Of a stretch of 36,846 bases of DNA, positions 24,422 to 33,534 are shown in pieces. The notes under the pieces are model-generated. The model worked only from the letters and a program-made list of their open reading frames with translations. It made no database searches and was not told the DNA's origin. A program made the translations under genes and the position numbers. How positions within the stretch are numbered: position 1 is the first letter of the stretch; each line of letters opens with the position of its first letter. The DNA is from Paracoccaceae bacterium (GTDB lineage Bacteria > Pseudomonadota > Alphaproteobacteria > Rhodobacterales > Rhodobacteraceae): assembly GCA_947476475.1 (NCBI GenBank), contig CANJQT010000031.1:1-36846 (forward strand), given 5' to 3'.

Positions 24422-27400
24422 ATGCCGATGGAAAAGAATTTCAACGCCACCGAGGCCGAAGCGCGCCTTGCCGCCGCCTGGGATGCGATCGGGGCCTTCA
24501 AGGCCGGCGCCAACGCCAAACCCGGTGCGGAACCCTTCTGCATCATGATCCCGCCGCCCAATGTCACCGGCAGCCTGCACATGGGCCACGCCTTCAACAA
24601 CACGCTGCAGGACATTCTGGTGCGCTGGCACCGCATGCAGGGCCATGACACCCTTTGGCAGCCGGGCACCGATCACGCCGGGATCGCCACCCAAATGGTG
24701 ACCGAACGCGAGATGGCCAAGGAAGGCAACCTCAGCCGCCGCGAGATGGGGCGCGAAGCCTTCACCCAGCGCGTCTGGCAGCAAAAGAAAAAATCCCGCG
24801 CCACCATCATCGGGCAGCTCAAACGCCTCGGCGCCTCGTGTGACTGGTCGCGCGAAGCCTTTACCATGTCCGGCGCCCCCGACGCACCCAAGGGCGAAGA
24901 GGGCAACTTCCACGATGCCGTCATCAAGGTCTTTGTCGATCTTTACAACAAGGGCCTGATCTACCGCGGCAAACGACTGGTGAACTGGGACCCCCATTTT
25001 GAAACCGCGATTTCCGATCTCGAAGTCGAACAGATCGAAGTCGCGGGCCATATGTGGCACTTCAAATACCCGCTCGCCGGGGGCGCAACGTATGAATATG
25101 TGGAAAAAGACGAAGACGGCACCGTCACCCTGCGCGAAACCCGCGATTACATCTCCATCGCCACCACCCGCCCCGAAACCATGCTGGGTGACGGCGCGGT
25201 GGCCGTGCACCCGTCGGACGAACGCTATGCGCCCATCGTCGGCATGCTCTGCGAAATCCCGGTCGGCCCCAAGGAACACCGCCGCCTGATCCCGATCATC
25301 GCCGACGAATACCCTGATCCCTCCTTCGGCTCGGGCGCGGTCAAGATCACCGGCGCGCATGATTTCAACGATTACGCCGTCGCCAAACGCGCAGGCATCC
25401 CCTGCTACCGGCTAATGGACACCCGCGCCCAGATGCGCGCCGACGGCGCGCCCTACGATGAAGCCGCCACCATCGCCATGGCCGTCGCCAAAGGCGAAAA
25501 GACCCTGACCGAGGCGGAAGTGGACGCGATCAACCTCGTCCCCGACGACCTGCGCGGGCTTGACCGCTATGAGGCGCGCAAGCGCGTGATCGACCAGATC
25601 ACTTCCGAAGGGCTGGCCGTCACCCAGTTGGTGAAAAGCATCGACAAGGAAACCGGCGCCGAACATCTGGAACTTGTGCCGCTGGTCGATCAGAACAAGA
25701 TGATGCAGCCGCACGGCGACCGATCAAAGGTGGTGATCGAGCCGATGCTGACCGACCAGTGGTTCGTCGATACCGCGAAAATCGTCGAACCGGCGCTGGA
25801 GGCGGTGCGGTCAGGCCGCACGAAGATCATCCCCGCGAGCGGCGAAAAGACCTATTACCACTGGCTGGAGAATATCGAACCCTGGTGCATCAGCCGCCAG
25901 CTTTGGTGGGGGCACCAGATTCCGGTTTGGTATACCTTGGGCCGAAAATTGGCGCTGGAAGATGCGGAAAAATCACTCAGTCAACATAGTCAGGCAGGGG
26001 AAGATGTTCGGCTGGTCGCTGACGGGATCCTTAAAGACATGGCCGAAGTCCGGCGGAGCGGCTACGGCGATATCGGCATAATCTGTGCCTCCAATGAACA
26101 GGAAGCACGGAAAAAGGCCGAAGCAGAGTTCGAATTGCCCCCGAAGTTCTTCGCTACGGAGGAAGAGGCAAAGGCATATCTCGCCGAAGACCCGACCCGG
26201 GGAAAGCGAGAAACGCTGCTCTACCGCGACCCCGACGTGCTCGACACCTGGTTCTCCTCCGGCCTCTGGCCGATCGGCACCCTCGGCTGGCCGGAACAAA
26301 CTCCGGAGCTGCAAAAATACTTTCCCACCTCGGTCCTCGTCACCGGGGCAGACATCCTTTTCTTCTGGGTCGCCCGGATGATGATGATGCAGCTGGCCGT
26401 GGTGGATCAGGTTCCCTTCCACACCGTTTACCTGCACGGCCTTGTGCGCGACGCCAAGGGCAAGAAGATGTCCAAATCCCTTGGCAACGTCATCGACCCG
26501 CTGGAAATCATCGACGAATACGGCACCGATGCGCTGCGCTTCACCAATGCCGCGATGGCCAGCCTTGGCGGCACGCTGAAACTTGATACCAACCGCATCG
26601 CCGGTTACCGCAACTTCACCACCAAGCTGTGGAACGCCACCCGCTTTGCCGAAATGAACGGCGTGTTCGGGGCCGAAGGGATGGCGCAAAGCCATACGTC
26701 AGCCATACGTTCGCCAGACGTTCAAAATACCGTAAACCGCTGGATTATCGGCGAAACCGCACGGGCCAGAATCGCCGTTGACGATGCTTTAACCAACTTC
26801 CGCTTCAACGACGCGGCAGACGTTCTTTACAAGTTCGTCTGGGGCAAGGTCTGCGACTGGTATGTGGAATTCGCCAAGCCGCTTATGGACGGCGAATTCG
26901 CCCCCGAAACCCGCGCCACCATGGCTTGGGTGCTGGATCAGTGCTACCTGCTTTTGCATCCGTTCATGCCCTTCATCACCGAAGAACTCTGGGGCCTGAC
27001 CGGCCAGCGCGCCAAGATGCTCGTCCATGGCGACTGGCCCAGCTATGGCGCTGAACTGATTGACGAAAAAGCCGATGCCGAAATGAACTGGGTGATCTCC
27101 CTGATCGAGGAAATCCGCTCATCTCGCACCCAGATGCGGGTGCCGGTCGGCCTCAAACTGCCAATGCTGCAGGTGGCGCTGGACGACAAGGGCCGGGCAG
27201 CCTGGGCACGCAATCAGGCGATCATCTGCCGCCTTGCCCGCATAGACAGCCTGACCGAAGCCGCCGCCCCCAAGGGCGCCATCACCGTCGCGGTCGAAGG
27301 CGGCACCTTCGCGCTACCGCTGGAGGGCGTCATCGACATCGCCGAGGAAAAGGCGCGCCTTTCCAAGGGGTTGGAGAAACTTAAAAAGGACATCGCCTCG

Positions 27401-27544
27401 CTGTCCGGCCGCCTGAACAACCCGAAATTCGTGGCATCGGCACCCGACGAAATCATCGACGAAACCCGCGACAATCTGCATCTCAACGAAGCCGAGGCCG
27501 CCAAACTGCAAACCGCCCTAGCCCGCCTTGCCGACGCGGGCTAG
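24422..27544 (+). CDS. valS: Valyl-tRNA synthetase (ValS, 1040 aa)
   Basis: This class I aminoacyl-tRNA synthetase charges tRNA-Val. [15 protein letters not shown] carries the HIGH signature as HMGH (53-56), and the KMSKS loop is at 682-686 ([10 protein letters not shown]). Editing-domain motifs [10 protein letters not shown] and GTDHAGI are present, and a C-terminal coiled-coil arm ([20 protein letters not shown]) is present. I chose the ATG at 24422 (AGGGG about 8 nt upstream); the frame remains open far upstream through the VOC gene. Between VWY (504) and [11 protein letters not shown] (603) lies a segment of about 100 residues, longer than the E. coli equivalent as I recall it, with lower G+C and two similar motifs ([22 protein letters not shown]). 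Confidence 0.97.
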   Translation: MPMEKNFNATEAEARLAAAWDAIGAFKAGANAKPGAEPFCIMIPPPNVTGSLHMGHAFNNTLQDILVRWHRMQGHDTLWQPGTDHAGIATQMVTEREMAKEGNLSRREMGREAFTQRVWQQKKKSRATIIGQLKRLGASCDWSREAFTMSGAPDAPKGEEGNFHDAVIKVFVDLYNKGLIYRGKRLVNWDPHFETAISDLEVEQIEVAGHMWHFKYPLAGGATYEYVEKDEDGTVTLRETRDYISIATTRPETMLGDGAVAVHPSDERYAPIVGMLCEIPVGPKEHRRLIPIIADEYPDPSFGSGAVKITGAHDFNDYAVAKRAGIPCYRLMDTRAQMRADGAPYDEAATIAMAVAKGEKTLTEAEVDAINLVPDDLRGLDRYEARKRVIDQITSEGLAVTQLVKSIDKETGAEHLELVPLVDQNKMMQPHGDRSKVVIEPMLTDQWFVDTAKIVEPALEAVRSGRTKIIPASGEKTYYHWLENIEPWCISRQLWWGHQIPVWYTLGRKLALEDAEKSLSQHSQAGEDVRLVADGILKDMAEVRRSGYGDIGIICASNEQEARKKAEAEFELPPKFFATEEEAKAYLAEDPTRGKRETLLYRDPDVLDTWFSSGLWPIGTLGWPEQTPELQKYFPTSVLVTGADILFFWVARMMMMQLAVVDQVPFHTVYLHGLVRDAKGKKMSKSLGNVIDPLEIIDEYGTDALRFTNAAMASLGGTLKLDTNRIAGYRNFTTKLWNATRFAEMNGVFGAEGMAQSHTSAIRSPDVQNTVNRWIIGETARARIAVDDALTNFRFNDAADVLYKFVWGKVCDWYVEFAKPLMDGEFAPETRATMAWVLDQCYLLLHPFMPFITEELWGLTGQRAKMLVHGDWPSYGAELIDEKADAEMNWVISLIEEIRSSRTQMRVPVGLKLPMLQVALDDKGRAAWARNQAIICRLARIDSLTEAAAPKGAITVAVEGGTFALPLEGVIDIAEEKARLSKGLEKLKKDIASLSGRLNNPKFVASAPDEIIDETRDNLHLNEAEAAKLQTALARLADAG
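26690..26723 (+). repeat. Imperfect triple 11-12-bp tandem repeat inside valS
   Basis: AGCCATACGTC, AGCCATACGTTC and GCCAGACGTTC follow each other in the coding sequence and add the stretch [14 protein letters not shown] just before [14 protein letters not shown] in the anticodon-binding region. The stretch is also A+T-richer than its surroundings. Confidence 0.6.
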
Positions 27545-27703
27545 GCCCTTTTCGTCCGGTCCAATACCCCACCGGGGATGATGGGCGATCAGCCAGAGCC
27601 ACCGGTCCAGGCCCGGCATTGCCCCGGCCCTAAGGCGGCGCGCGGTGGCACCCCCCCCTTTTCAAGGGATGTGCCGCTACCCATATCGGAGACAGGAGGA
27701 TGC

Positions 27704-28039
27704 ATGTCTGACTGGCTGAACCGACTGGCCGAACGGCAGATGCTGAAGGCACTCGCCGAAGGGAAACTCGCCCACCTCTCTGGCGAGGGCAAACCGCTGC
27801 CCGAACGCCCCGGTGACGCATTTTGCGATCCGGGTGATGCGCTTGGCTTTCGGATCATGGCCGAAGCCGGGGTCGTGCCTGAGGAAATTCTTTTGAAGAA
27901 ACAGATCGCTGGGGCGAAGGCGCGTTACCAGTCGGCCCAGGATGAAGCTGATCGCAAAGCGCAGATGGCCGAAATTGCGCGGCTAGAACTTAAATGCGCC
28001 ATCGCCGCAGAGGCACGGCGCGCCTTTCTGAAACCCTGA
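27704..28039 (+). CDS. DUF1992 family protein (111 aa)
   Basis: The DUF1992 (DnaJ-homologue-subfamily-C-member-28-like conserved domain) pattern is clear: LAERQMLKALAEGKLAHLSG, GKPLP, GFRIMAEAGVVPEEILLKKQ. ACAGGAGG precedes the ATG at 27704. It is cytoplasmic, has no membrane segment or J domain, and its C-terminal half is rich in charged helix. Function unknown. Confidence 0.88.
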   Translation: MSDWLNRLAERQMLKALAEGKLAHLSGEGKPLPERPGDAFCDPGDALGFRIMAEAGVVPEEILLKKQIAGAKARYQSAQDEADRKAQMAEIARLELKCAIAAEARRAFLKP

Positions 28040-28078
28040 CCCTTGCCCCGCGCGGATTTTCCCGCTTTCATGCAGCCC

Positions 28079-29185
28079 ATGACCGGACCCCGCTATACAA
28101 GGCTTATCGACAGCCTGCCCGCCACCGTGCCCTTTGTCGGCCCGGAAACCCAGGAACGCACCCGCGGCCGCGCCTTCGCCGCCCGGCTGGGGGCGAACGA
28201 AAACATCTTCGGCCCTTCGCCTCGTGCCATCGCGGCAATGGAACGTGCCGCGGCCGAGTGCTGGATGTATGGTGACCCTGAAAATCATGATCTGAAGCAG
28301 GCTCTTGGCCACCACCACGGCGTACCACCCGAAAGCGTCATCATCGGCGAGGGGATCGACGGGCTGCTCGGTTACCTTGTGCGCCTGCTGATCGGTCCCG
28401 GCGATCCGGTCGTGACCTCGGACGGCGCTTATCCCACCTTCAACTTCCATGTCGCAGGCTTCGGTGGCGTGCTGCACAAGGTTCCCTACAAGGGCAATCA
28501 CGAAGACCCCGAGGCGTTGGCCGAGGCCGCCCGCCAGACCGGCGCGAAGCTGATCTACTTCGCCAACCCCGACAATCCGATGGGCAGCTGGCACCCGGCA
28601 TCTACCGTCCAACGGCTGATCAACGCCGTCCCCGACGGCTGCCTGCTGATCTTGGATGAAGCCTACGTTGAATTCGCGCCCGACGGCACCGCACCTGCCC
28701 TTGACCAGACCGACCCGCGCCTGATCCGCATGCGCACCTTTTCAAAGGCTTACGGAATGGCAGGCGCGCGCGTCGGCTATGCCATCGCCCATCCGGCGCT
28801 GATCCGCGCCTTCGACAAGATCCGCAACCATTTCGGCATGTCCCGCATCAGTCAGGCCGGCGCACTTGCTGCCCTTGGCGACGCGGACCACCTGCCCCGC
28901 GTCCGCGCTGCCGTCGAAGCCTCCCGCGCGGAAATCGCCCGCATTGCCCGCGCCAACGGCCTTCAGCCGCTGCCCTCGGCCACCAATTTCGTCACTATCG
29001 ACGCGGGAGGCGACGGTGCCTTTGCCCGCCGCCTTGTTGCCGAACTGATCGCCCGCGACATTTTCGTGCGTATGCCCTTCGTGACGCCGCATGACCGCTG
29101 CATCCGCGTCAGCTGCGGCCGTGCGCAAGACCTCGCTGCCTTCGCCATGGCCCTGCCCGCCGCCCTTCAGGCCGCCAAAGCCTGA
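28079..29185 (+). CDS. PLP-dependent class I/II aminotransferase, histidinol-phosphate-aminotransferase-like (368 aa)
   Basis: This fold-type I aminotransferase has ANENIFGPSP near the N-terminus, FANPDNPMG, LDEAYVEF and the PLP Lys in TFSKAYGMAGARVGY (K223 from the chosen start). IRVSCGR near the end carries the carboxylate-binding Arg. The pattern is HisC-like, but many HisC-like enzymes act on other amino acids, so hisC is not assigned. The start is uncertain: ATGs at 28070 and 28079 and a TTG at 28043 are all in frame, and none has a good ribosome-binding site. I chose 28079 from the family-like beginning MTGPRYTRL. It follows the DUF1992 gene and converges on the next aminotransferase. 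Confidence 0.85.
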   Translation: MTGPRYTRLIDSLPATVPFVGPETQERTRGRAFAARLGANENIFGPSPRAIAAMERAAAECWMYGDPENHDLKQALGHHHGVPPESVIIGEGIDGLLGYLVRLLIGPGDPVVTSDGAYPTFNFHVAGFGGVLHKVPYKGNHEDPEALAEAARQTGAKLIYFANPDNPMGSWHPASTVQRLINAVPDGCLLILDEAYVEFAPDGTAPALDQTDPRLIRMRTFSKAYGMAGARVGYAIAHPALIRAFDKIRNHFGMSRISQAGALAALGDADHLPRVRAAVEASRAEIARIARANGLQPLPSATNFVTIDAGGDGAFARRLVAELIARDIFVRMPFVTPHDRCIRVSCGRAQDLAAFAMALPAALQAAKA

Positions 29186-29186
29186 T

Positions 29187-29235
29187 CCGCTTTCATCTTG
29201 GCACAAATACTCCGGGGTGCGGGGCAGCGCCCCGC
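29187..29235 (-). terminator. 3' hairpin + GTATTT element, copy D (downstream of the alanine-glyoxylate-type aminotransferase)
   Basis: On the minus strand GCGGGGC-GCT-GCCCCGC (7-bp stem) begins 3 bases after the stop, followed by ACCCCGGAGTATTTGTGCCA and AGATGAAAGCGG. It lies between two convergent genes, only 1 bp past the stop of the plus-strand one. Confidence 0.72.
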
Positions 29236-29238
29236 TTC

Positions 29239-30438
29239 TTACGCCCCCGCCACGACCGCCGCGGCGGCATCAACTGCGCCCTTGCCGTGCGCAATGCCTA
29301 GCGCCTGCATCCCCGCTTCAATTACCCCGAGGACCCCCAGCACCATATGGGCATTCACATGGCCCATGTGGCCGATCCGCAGATAGTCGCCGTACGCCGC
29401 CTCGCCGGGTTCGGCCATGCCTAGCGGAATGCCCAGCGTCACCCCCGCCTTTTCCTCGCACCAGCGACGCAACTGCCCCGCCCCGCCACCGCCCACCCGA
29501 AGCGAGGTGACGGACCAGCCGCGTTCTGTGGGCCGCTCGACATTCAGCGCGATGTCGCCGCTTTGCCCCCAGGCGTCCACCGCTGCCCAGACCGTCTGGG
29601 CCAGCCGTTCGTGGCGGGCCCAGGCCTGGCTCAGGCCTTCCTCATCCAGAAGCATGGTCAGCGACTCGCGCAGGCCGAAAAGGTGGTGCGTGGGGGCGGT
29701 GCCGCAAAAATACTGCCAGTATTCCTGGGCAAAGGCCCTGGCTTCCCAATCCCAATAGGGGGTGCGCAGGTCCGCGCCCTTGCAGACACGCAGGGCCTTG
29801 TCGGAAAACCACACAAACCCCAGCCCCGGCGGCACCATCAGCCCCTTCTGGCTTGCGGCCACCATCACATCGACGCCCCAGTCATCCATGCGGAACGGAT
29901 CACAGCCCAAAGAGGCGATGCAGTCCACCGCCAGCAGCGCCGGATGCCCAGCACTGTCAATCGCCGCCCGCACCTCGGCCACGTCGTTCCTGACCGTGGA
30001 TGCGGTGTCGGTCTGAGTCAGCAGCACCGCCTTGATCCGGCCTTCCTTGTCCGCCCGCAAGGCCTCTGTGATCCTGCCCGCATCAGCGCGCACGCGCTTG
30101 CCGAAATCCAGAACCTCAACCTCTACGCCCAGCCGCTGGACCGAATTGGCCCAGCTGGTGCCAAAGAGTCCGGTCACCAGCACCAAAGCCCGGTCGCCAC
30201 GCGAAAACAGGTTGGTGTTAGCCGCCTCCCACGCCCCATGGCCGTTGGTGATGTAAATCGCCACATGGCCCGCCGTGCAGGCCACCCTCCGCAGGTCAGC
30301 TAGGATCGTCGCCGTCATGTCGTGCAGCGGCCCCTCGTAGATATTGGGCGAGGGCCTGTGCATTGCCGCCAGAACCCGGTCGGGGATCACAGACGGGCCG
30401 GGTATGGCAAGATAGGGTCGACCATGCGACAGGGTCAT
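29239..30438 (-). CDS. Alanine/serine-glyoxylate-type aminotransferase, class V (399 aa)
   Basis: This PLP enzyme belongs to the AGXT/serine-pyruvate aminotransferase family. IPGPSVIPDRVL is the typical N-terminal glycine-rich start. D172 (AVDCIASLG) should bind the pyridine nitrogen, and K198 (AASQKGLMVPPG) should form the internal aldimine. GDYLRIGHMGHV near the C-terminus is characteristic. I chose the ATG at 30438 because AAGGAG lies 5 nt upstream. Likely donors and acceptors are serine or alanine with glyoxylate, but (S)-ureidoglycine and 2-aminoethylphosphonate relatives exist. There is no glyoxylate or purine-ring pathway gene next to it to decide. Confidence 0.9.
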   Translation of the reverse strand: MTLSHGRPYLAIPGPSVIPDRVLAAMHRPSPNIYEGPLHDMTATILADLRRVACTAGHVAIYITNGHGAWEAANTNLFSRGDRALVLVTGLFGTSWANSVQRLGVEVEVLDFGKRVRADAGRITEALRADKEGRIKAVLLTQTDTASTVRNDVAEVRAAIDSAGHPALLAVDCIASLGCDPFRMDDWGVDVMVAASQKGLMVPPGLGFVWFSDKALRVCKGADLRTPYWDWEARAFAQEYWQYFCGTAPTHHLFGLRESLTMLLDEEGLSQAWARHERLAQTVWAAVDAWGQSGDIALNVERPTERGWSVTSLRVGGGGAGQLRRWCEEKAGVTLGIPLGMAEPGEAAYGDYLRIGHMGHVNAHMVLGVLGVIEAGMQALGIAHGKGAVDAAAAVVAGA

Positions 30439-30552
30439 AGAGGCTCCTTCAAGCTGATGGCGCATGGTTAGCCCCGGCCCCCTGCAAGGTCAACGCACCC
30501 CCTTTTACCCCCCGCTGACCGCGCTATATTTGTAAAGCGAACAGGAGTGATC

Positions 30553-31314
30553 ATGTCAGGCGAAGAAACCCCGCACCGTTCGGTCATCCGCATTGCCGGG
30601 GTTGATCGGGAAAGCTTCTTGCAAGGGCTGGTCAGCAATGACGTCCGCCGCCTGAAGACGGGCGCAGCCTATGCAGCCTTTCTTAGCCCGCAAGGCAAAT
30701 ATCTGGCGGATTTCCTGCTGGTCCCGATGGCGGACGCCATCCTGCTCGACGTGGCCGAAAGTCTGGCAGACGGGCTTCCGCGCCGCCTGTCGATGTATAA
30801 GCTCCGGGCCAATGTGACCCTGGAAAAGACCGCGCTCCATGTTCTGCGCGGCCTTGGCCCCACGCCCCAAGGTGCATTCACTGACCCGCGCCATCCCGCC
30901 CTTGGCTGGCGCGCCTACAGCCCCACACCCGGCGCGGCACCCGCCATCGACTGGGAACGGATCCGGGTGGATCATCTGATCCCCGAAAGCGGGATCGAAC
31001 TGATCCCGGACGAGACCTATATCCTTGAAGCCGGGTTCGAACGGCTGAACGGCGTCGACTTCCGCAAGGGCTGCTATGTGGGTCAGGAAGTCACCGCCCG
31101 CATGAAACACAAGACCGACCTGCGCAAGGGACTGGCCCGCGTCACCGTCACCGGCCCGGCAGACCCCGGCACGCCGATCCTTGCAGGCGGGAAAGAGGCG
31201 GGCCAGCTTTTGACCCGCGCAGGCGACCGTGCCATCGCCTATCTGCGCTTTGACCGGGCGGCAGGCGACATGCAGGCCGGTTCGGCCCTTGTCCGCCTGA
31301 TCCCGGCCAACTGA
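30553..31314 (+). CDS. ygfZ: Folate-binding YgfZ/IBA57-like protein (253 aa)
   Basis: YgfZ is a GcvT-fold, tetrahydrofolate-dependent protein that supports iron-sulphur cluster enzymes. The signature KGCYVGQEVTARMKHK carries the invariant Cys (C174). The N-terminal segment with FLQGLVSNDVRRL and FLSPQGKYLADFLL is also typical. The start ATG at 30553 has AGGAG 6 nt upstream; a GTG two codons earlier is unlikely because it overlaps that site. The length is slightly shorter than E. coli YgfZ. It may serve the window's Fe-S enzymes but is usually a general factor. It converges with the PHP gene. Confidence 0.9.
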   Translation: MSGEETPHRSVIRIAGVDRESFLQGLVSNDVRRLKTGAAYAAFLSPQGKYLADFLLVPMADAILLDVAESLADGLPRRLSMYKLRANVTLEKTALHVLRGLGPTPQGAFTDPRHPALGWRAYSPTPGAAPAIDWERIRVDHLIPESGIELIPDETYILEAGFERLNGVDFRKGCYVGQEVTARMKHKTDLRKGLARVTVTGPADPGTPILAGGKEAGQLLTRAGDRAIAYLRFDRAAGDMQAGSALVRLIPAN

Positions 31315-31329
31315 CCGACGCCGGCCCGC

Positions 31330-32247
31330 TTACAGCCAGTAAGGGTTCGACCAGGCCCGCTTGCCCGCCGCGTCAATCACCGTGACCCGCACCCAGGGCG
31401 AAGCCCGAAAGCGGTCAAGCGCAATGCTTGCCCGCGTCATCGACAGGCCGTGCACCGCGCGCGCGGCCGTGCCATGCCCCTGCACAATCACCGAAACCGC
31501 AGCCGAACATTCCACCTCGACCGATTTGTCGGTGATCACGATCCGGCGCAGTTCCGGTCCCTGGCTGGAATAGGAATGGCCCGCCTTCAGACCCGCCAGC
31601 AGCGCCTCAGGCTCATTCTCCTCGGCCTTCACCATCACCCAGCCGCCGAAGTGATCAGGCTCATTGAAATGTGCGTCGTCGGTAGCCACCTGCATCAGCT
31701 TCCGCCCTTCCGACAACAGAAGGTCGTTCAGCGCAAAGCCGTCGCCCCGGTCACAACCCGCCCAACAGCCGTGGTTATAGATTTCGACGGCATGGGCCGC
31801 CTCGATGGTGCGCGCATCGGCCAGCGTCATGCCTGACCATTGCGGATGGGCGACGGCCACGAAAGCGCCTGCATCCCGGGCGCGCAGCGCAAGGCTGGCA
31901 CCGCTTTCCATCCCTTCTATTGCGGTAAAAGCGGGAGTGTCTGGCGGGGTGAAATCGAACGGCAAGCCCACAGCCAGAATATGCCACAACTCGCCATTCT
32001 GCATGGCTCCCGAATGCAGTTCGGCACCTATCAGGGTTGTGAAGTCGCGGGTGCGAAAGCTGCGCGTATCGACCATCGGATATTTGTAAAAACCAACGAA
32101 ATGATCAGTCAGCGCCAGAAAGTCATACCCTTCGGCCCGGTAGCGGCGGCAAACCTCTTCGGGTGACAATATCCCGTCGGATCTGTCGGAATGGGTATGA
32201 AGGTTGCCCCTGTGGAACCTGCCCGGCGCGGTAAAAGCATCTGTCAT
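31330..32247 (-). CDS. PHP-domain metal-dependent phosphoesterase-like protein (305 aa)
   Basis: The polymerase-and-histidinol-phosphatase motifs run in order: GNLHTHSDRSDG (H17, H19), FLALTDHF, GAELHSG, VAVAHPQW, VEIYNHGC and VATDDAHF. These supply the usual cluster of metal-binding His and Asp residues. The start at 32247 has GGGAG about 8 nt upstream and places the first motif near residue 14; the frame extends 42 codons further without family support. The C-terminal 60 residues form a beta-rich extension (SVIVQGHGTAARAVHG). The substrate is unknown; nucleotidase and phosphoesterase activities are both common in this family. Confidence 0.87.
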   Translation of the reverse strand: MTDAFTAPGRFHRGNLHTHSDRSDGILSPEEVCRRYRAEGYDFLALTDHFVGFYKYPMVDTRSFRTRDFTTLIGAELHSGAMQNGELWHILAVGLPFDFTPPDTPAFTAIEGMESGASLALRARDAGAFVAVAHPQWSGMTLADARTIEAAHAVEIYNHGCWAGCDRGDGFALNDLLLSEGRKLMQVATDDAHFNEPDHFGGWVMVKAEENEPEALLAGLKAGHSYSSQGPELRRIVITDKSVEVECSAAVSVIVQGHGTAARAVHGLSMTRASIALDRFRASPWVRVTVIDAAGKRAWSNPYWL

Positions 32248-32412
32248 GGTCTTGTCTCCCTTAGCACGCAGACTCCATAGTCGCGCCAGCAGTTCAAGAG
32301 GTGCTGCCATGTCCAAGAATTGCGACTTTTGGATCACAAATCCGCGATTCGCCCCGGTTTCGCACCATATCAATGACTTGGGGCTGGAGAGGGCGGCAAG
32401 TTCGCTGTTAGC

Positions 32413-32434
32413 ATGTTACAAAACTGTTACAGAG
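32413..32434 (+). promoter_or_regulatory. Candidate PhoB-like direct repeat upstream of the NUDIX gene
   Basis: ATGTTAC-AAAA-CTGTTAC places two similar 7-mers exactly 11 bp apart, the spacing of a Pho box (CTGTCAT-N4-CTGTCAT), with about 4 and 5 of 7 matches to that consensus. It sits about 50 bp before the NUDIX start in the divergent PHP/NUDIX region. Confidence 0.35.
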
Positions 32435-32483
32435 TTCAGAGTTCATCGAGGCAGGGACCGGGGGAAACATCCCGGCTAAGGCA

Positions 32484-32936
32484 GTGAAAAAAGAAAAGAT
32501 GCGCATCACCAACGCCGAACCGGCGACCCAGCACGCCGCGCTGTGCTATCGGCGCACGTCGTCGGGCGCGCCGGAAATTCTGCTGATCACTAGCCGCGAC
32601 ACCGGCCGCTGGATTCTTCCCAAGGGCTGGCCGAAAAAAACCGAGGACGGCGGCGCCAGCGCGCTGCGTGAAGCCTTTGAAGAGGCGGGGGTCGTCGGGC
32701 AACTGTCGGGCGAATGCGCGGGATCCTACAGCTATGACAAGACGATGCCCAACGCCCCCGCCCGACCCTGTCAGGTGGCGGTCCATGTGATCGAAACGCT
32801 TTACCTTGAATATGACTACCCCGAGCGTGGCTTGCGCCGCCTGCAATGGTTTACCCCCGACGCGGCCGCCGAAGCGGTGGACGAGCCGGAACTGAAAAGC
32901 CTGCTCGCTGGCTTTGCGCCGACAGGAAACGCTTGA
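32484..32936 (+). CDS. NUDIX hydrolase, diphosphoinositol-polyphosphate-hydrolase-like (150 aa)
   Basis: This Mg2+-dependent pyrophosphohydrolase has a complete NUDIX box at residues 48-70, of the form G-x5-E-x7-REAFEEAGV. RDTGRWILPKGWPK before the box resembles DIPP-type and polyphosphate-active NUDIX proteins. The start is uncertain: GTG at 32484 has AAGG too close, and the ATG at 32499 has only an A-rich leader. A Pho-box-like direct repeat upstream would fit a phosphate-related role but is weak evidence. The DUF1178 gene follows on the same strand after 51 bp. Confidence 0.9.
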   Translation: MKKEKMRITNAEPATQHAALCYRRTSSGAPEILLITSRDTGRWILPKGWPKKTEDGGASALREAFEEAGVVGQLSGECAGSYSYDKTMPNAPARPCQVAVHVIETLYLEYDYPERGLRRLQWFTPDAAAEAVDEPELKSLLAGFAPTGNA

Positions 32937-32987
32937 TATAGGCGTAGAAATCCCCATCTGTGCAAGGAAGCAATCAAGGGCGCTCCA

Positions 32988-33425
32988 ATGATTCACTATG
33001 CGCTGACCTGTGATCGGAACCATGATTTCGACAGTTGGTTCCAGTCTGCCGACGCCTTTGACAAACTGTCGAAGGCGGGGATGGTGGCATGCACGCATTG
33101 CGGCGCTACCAAGGTGACAAAAACACTGATGGCGCCTGCCGTGCGTCCCGCGCGCAAGTCGGCCACCACGACGATGGAGGGCCGTGCGCTTTCAACACCG
33201 GCCTCTCCGGTCGAAAAGGCGCTGGCCGCACTGCGCCGTCAGGTCGAAGAAAATTCTGAATATGTCGGCATGAATTTCGCCGCCGAAGCACGCGCCATCC
33301 ATGACGGCGACAAGCCCGGCCGCGCGATCTATGGCGAGGCGCGCGCCGACGAGGCGCGCAAACTGATCGAAGACGGGGTGCCGGTAGCGCCTTTGCCGTT
33401 CCTGCCCAGCCGCAAGGCAAACTGA
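32988..33425 (+). CDS. DUF1178 family protein (145 aa)
   Basis: The N-terminus MIHYALTCDRNHDFDSWFQS with C8 and H12, followed by CTHCG (C35, C38), is the DUF1178 signature and probably binds a metal. The middle (about 45-70) is low-complexity, and the C-terminus has VGMNFAAEARAIH and RAIYGEA as in the family. The start has AAGGG 8 nt upstream. Function unknown; the Cys/His pattern suggests a zinc-ribbon-like site. Confidence 0.9.
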   Translation: MIHYALTCDRNHDFDSWFQSADAFDKLSKAGMVACTHCGATKVTKTLMAPAVRPARKSATTTMEGRALSTPASPVEKALAALRRQVEENSEYVGMNFAAEARAIHDGDKPGRAIYGEARADEARKLIEDGVPVAPLPFLPSRKAN

Positions 33426-33534
33426 GCGGACCTCAGTGCATGTGCGGCGGTGATTGAAGCGCCGAACAAACCTAAGGGTTCACCTTTTCACCCGTCTTTG
33501 GATAAGATCGGCGCCCACATTCGTCTGGCGGGTT

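Noticed and set aside
24137-25360. 407-codon open frame antisense to the VOC gene and valS
   Set aside because: Spans two unrelated real genes on the other strand; a compositional artefact.
28079-29185. Assignment as HisC of histidine biosynthesis
   Set aside because: HisC-like motifs are shared by several aminotransferases, and no other his gene is in the window.
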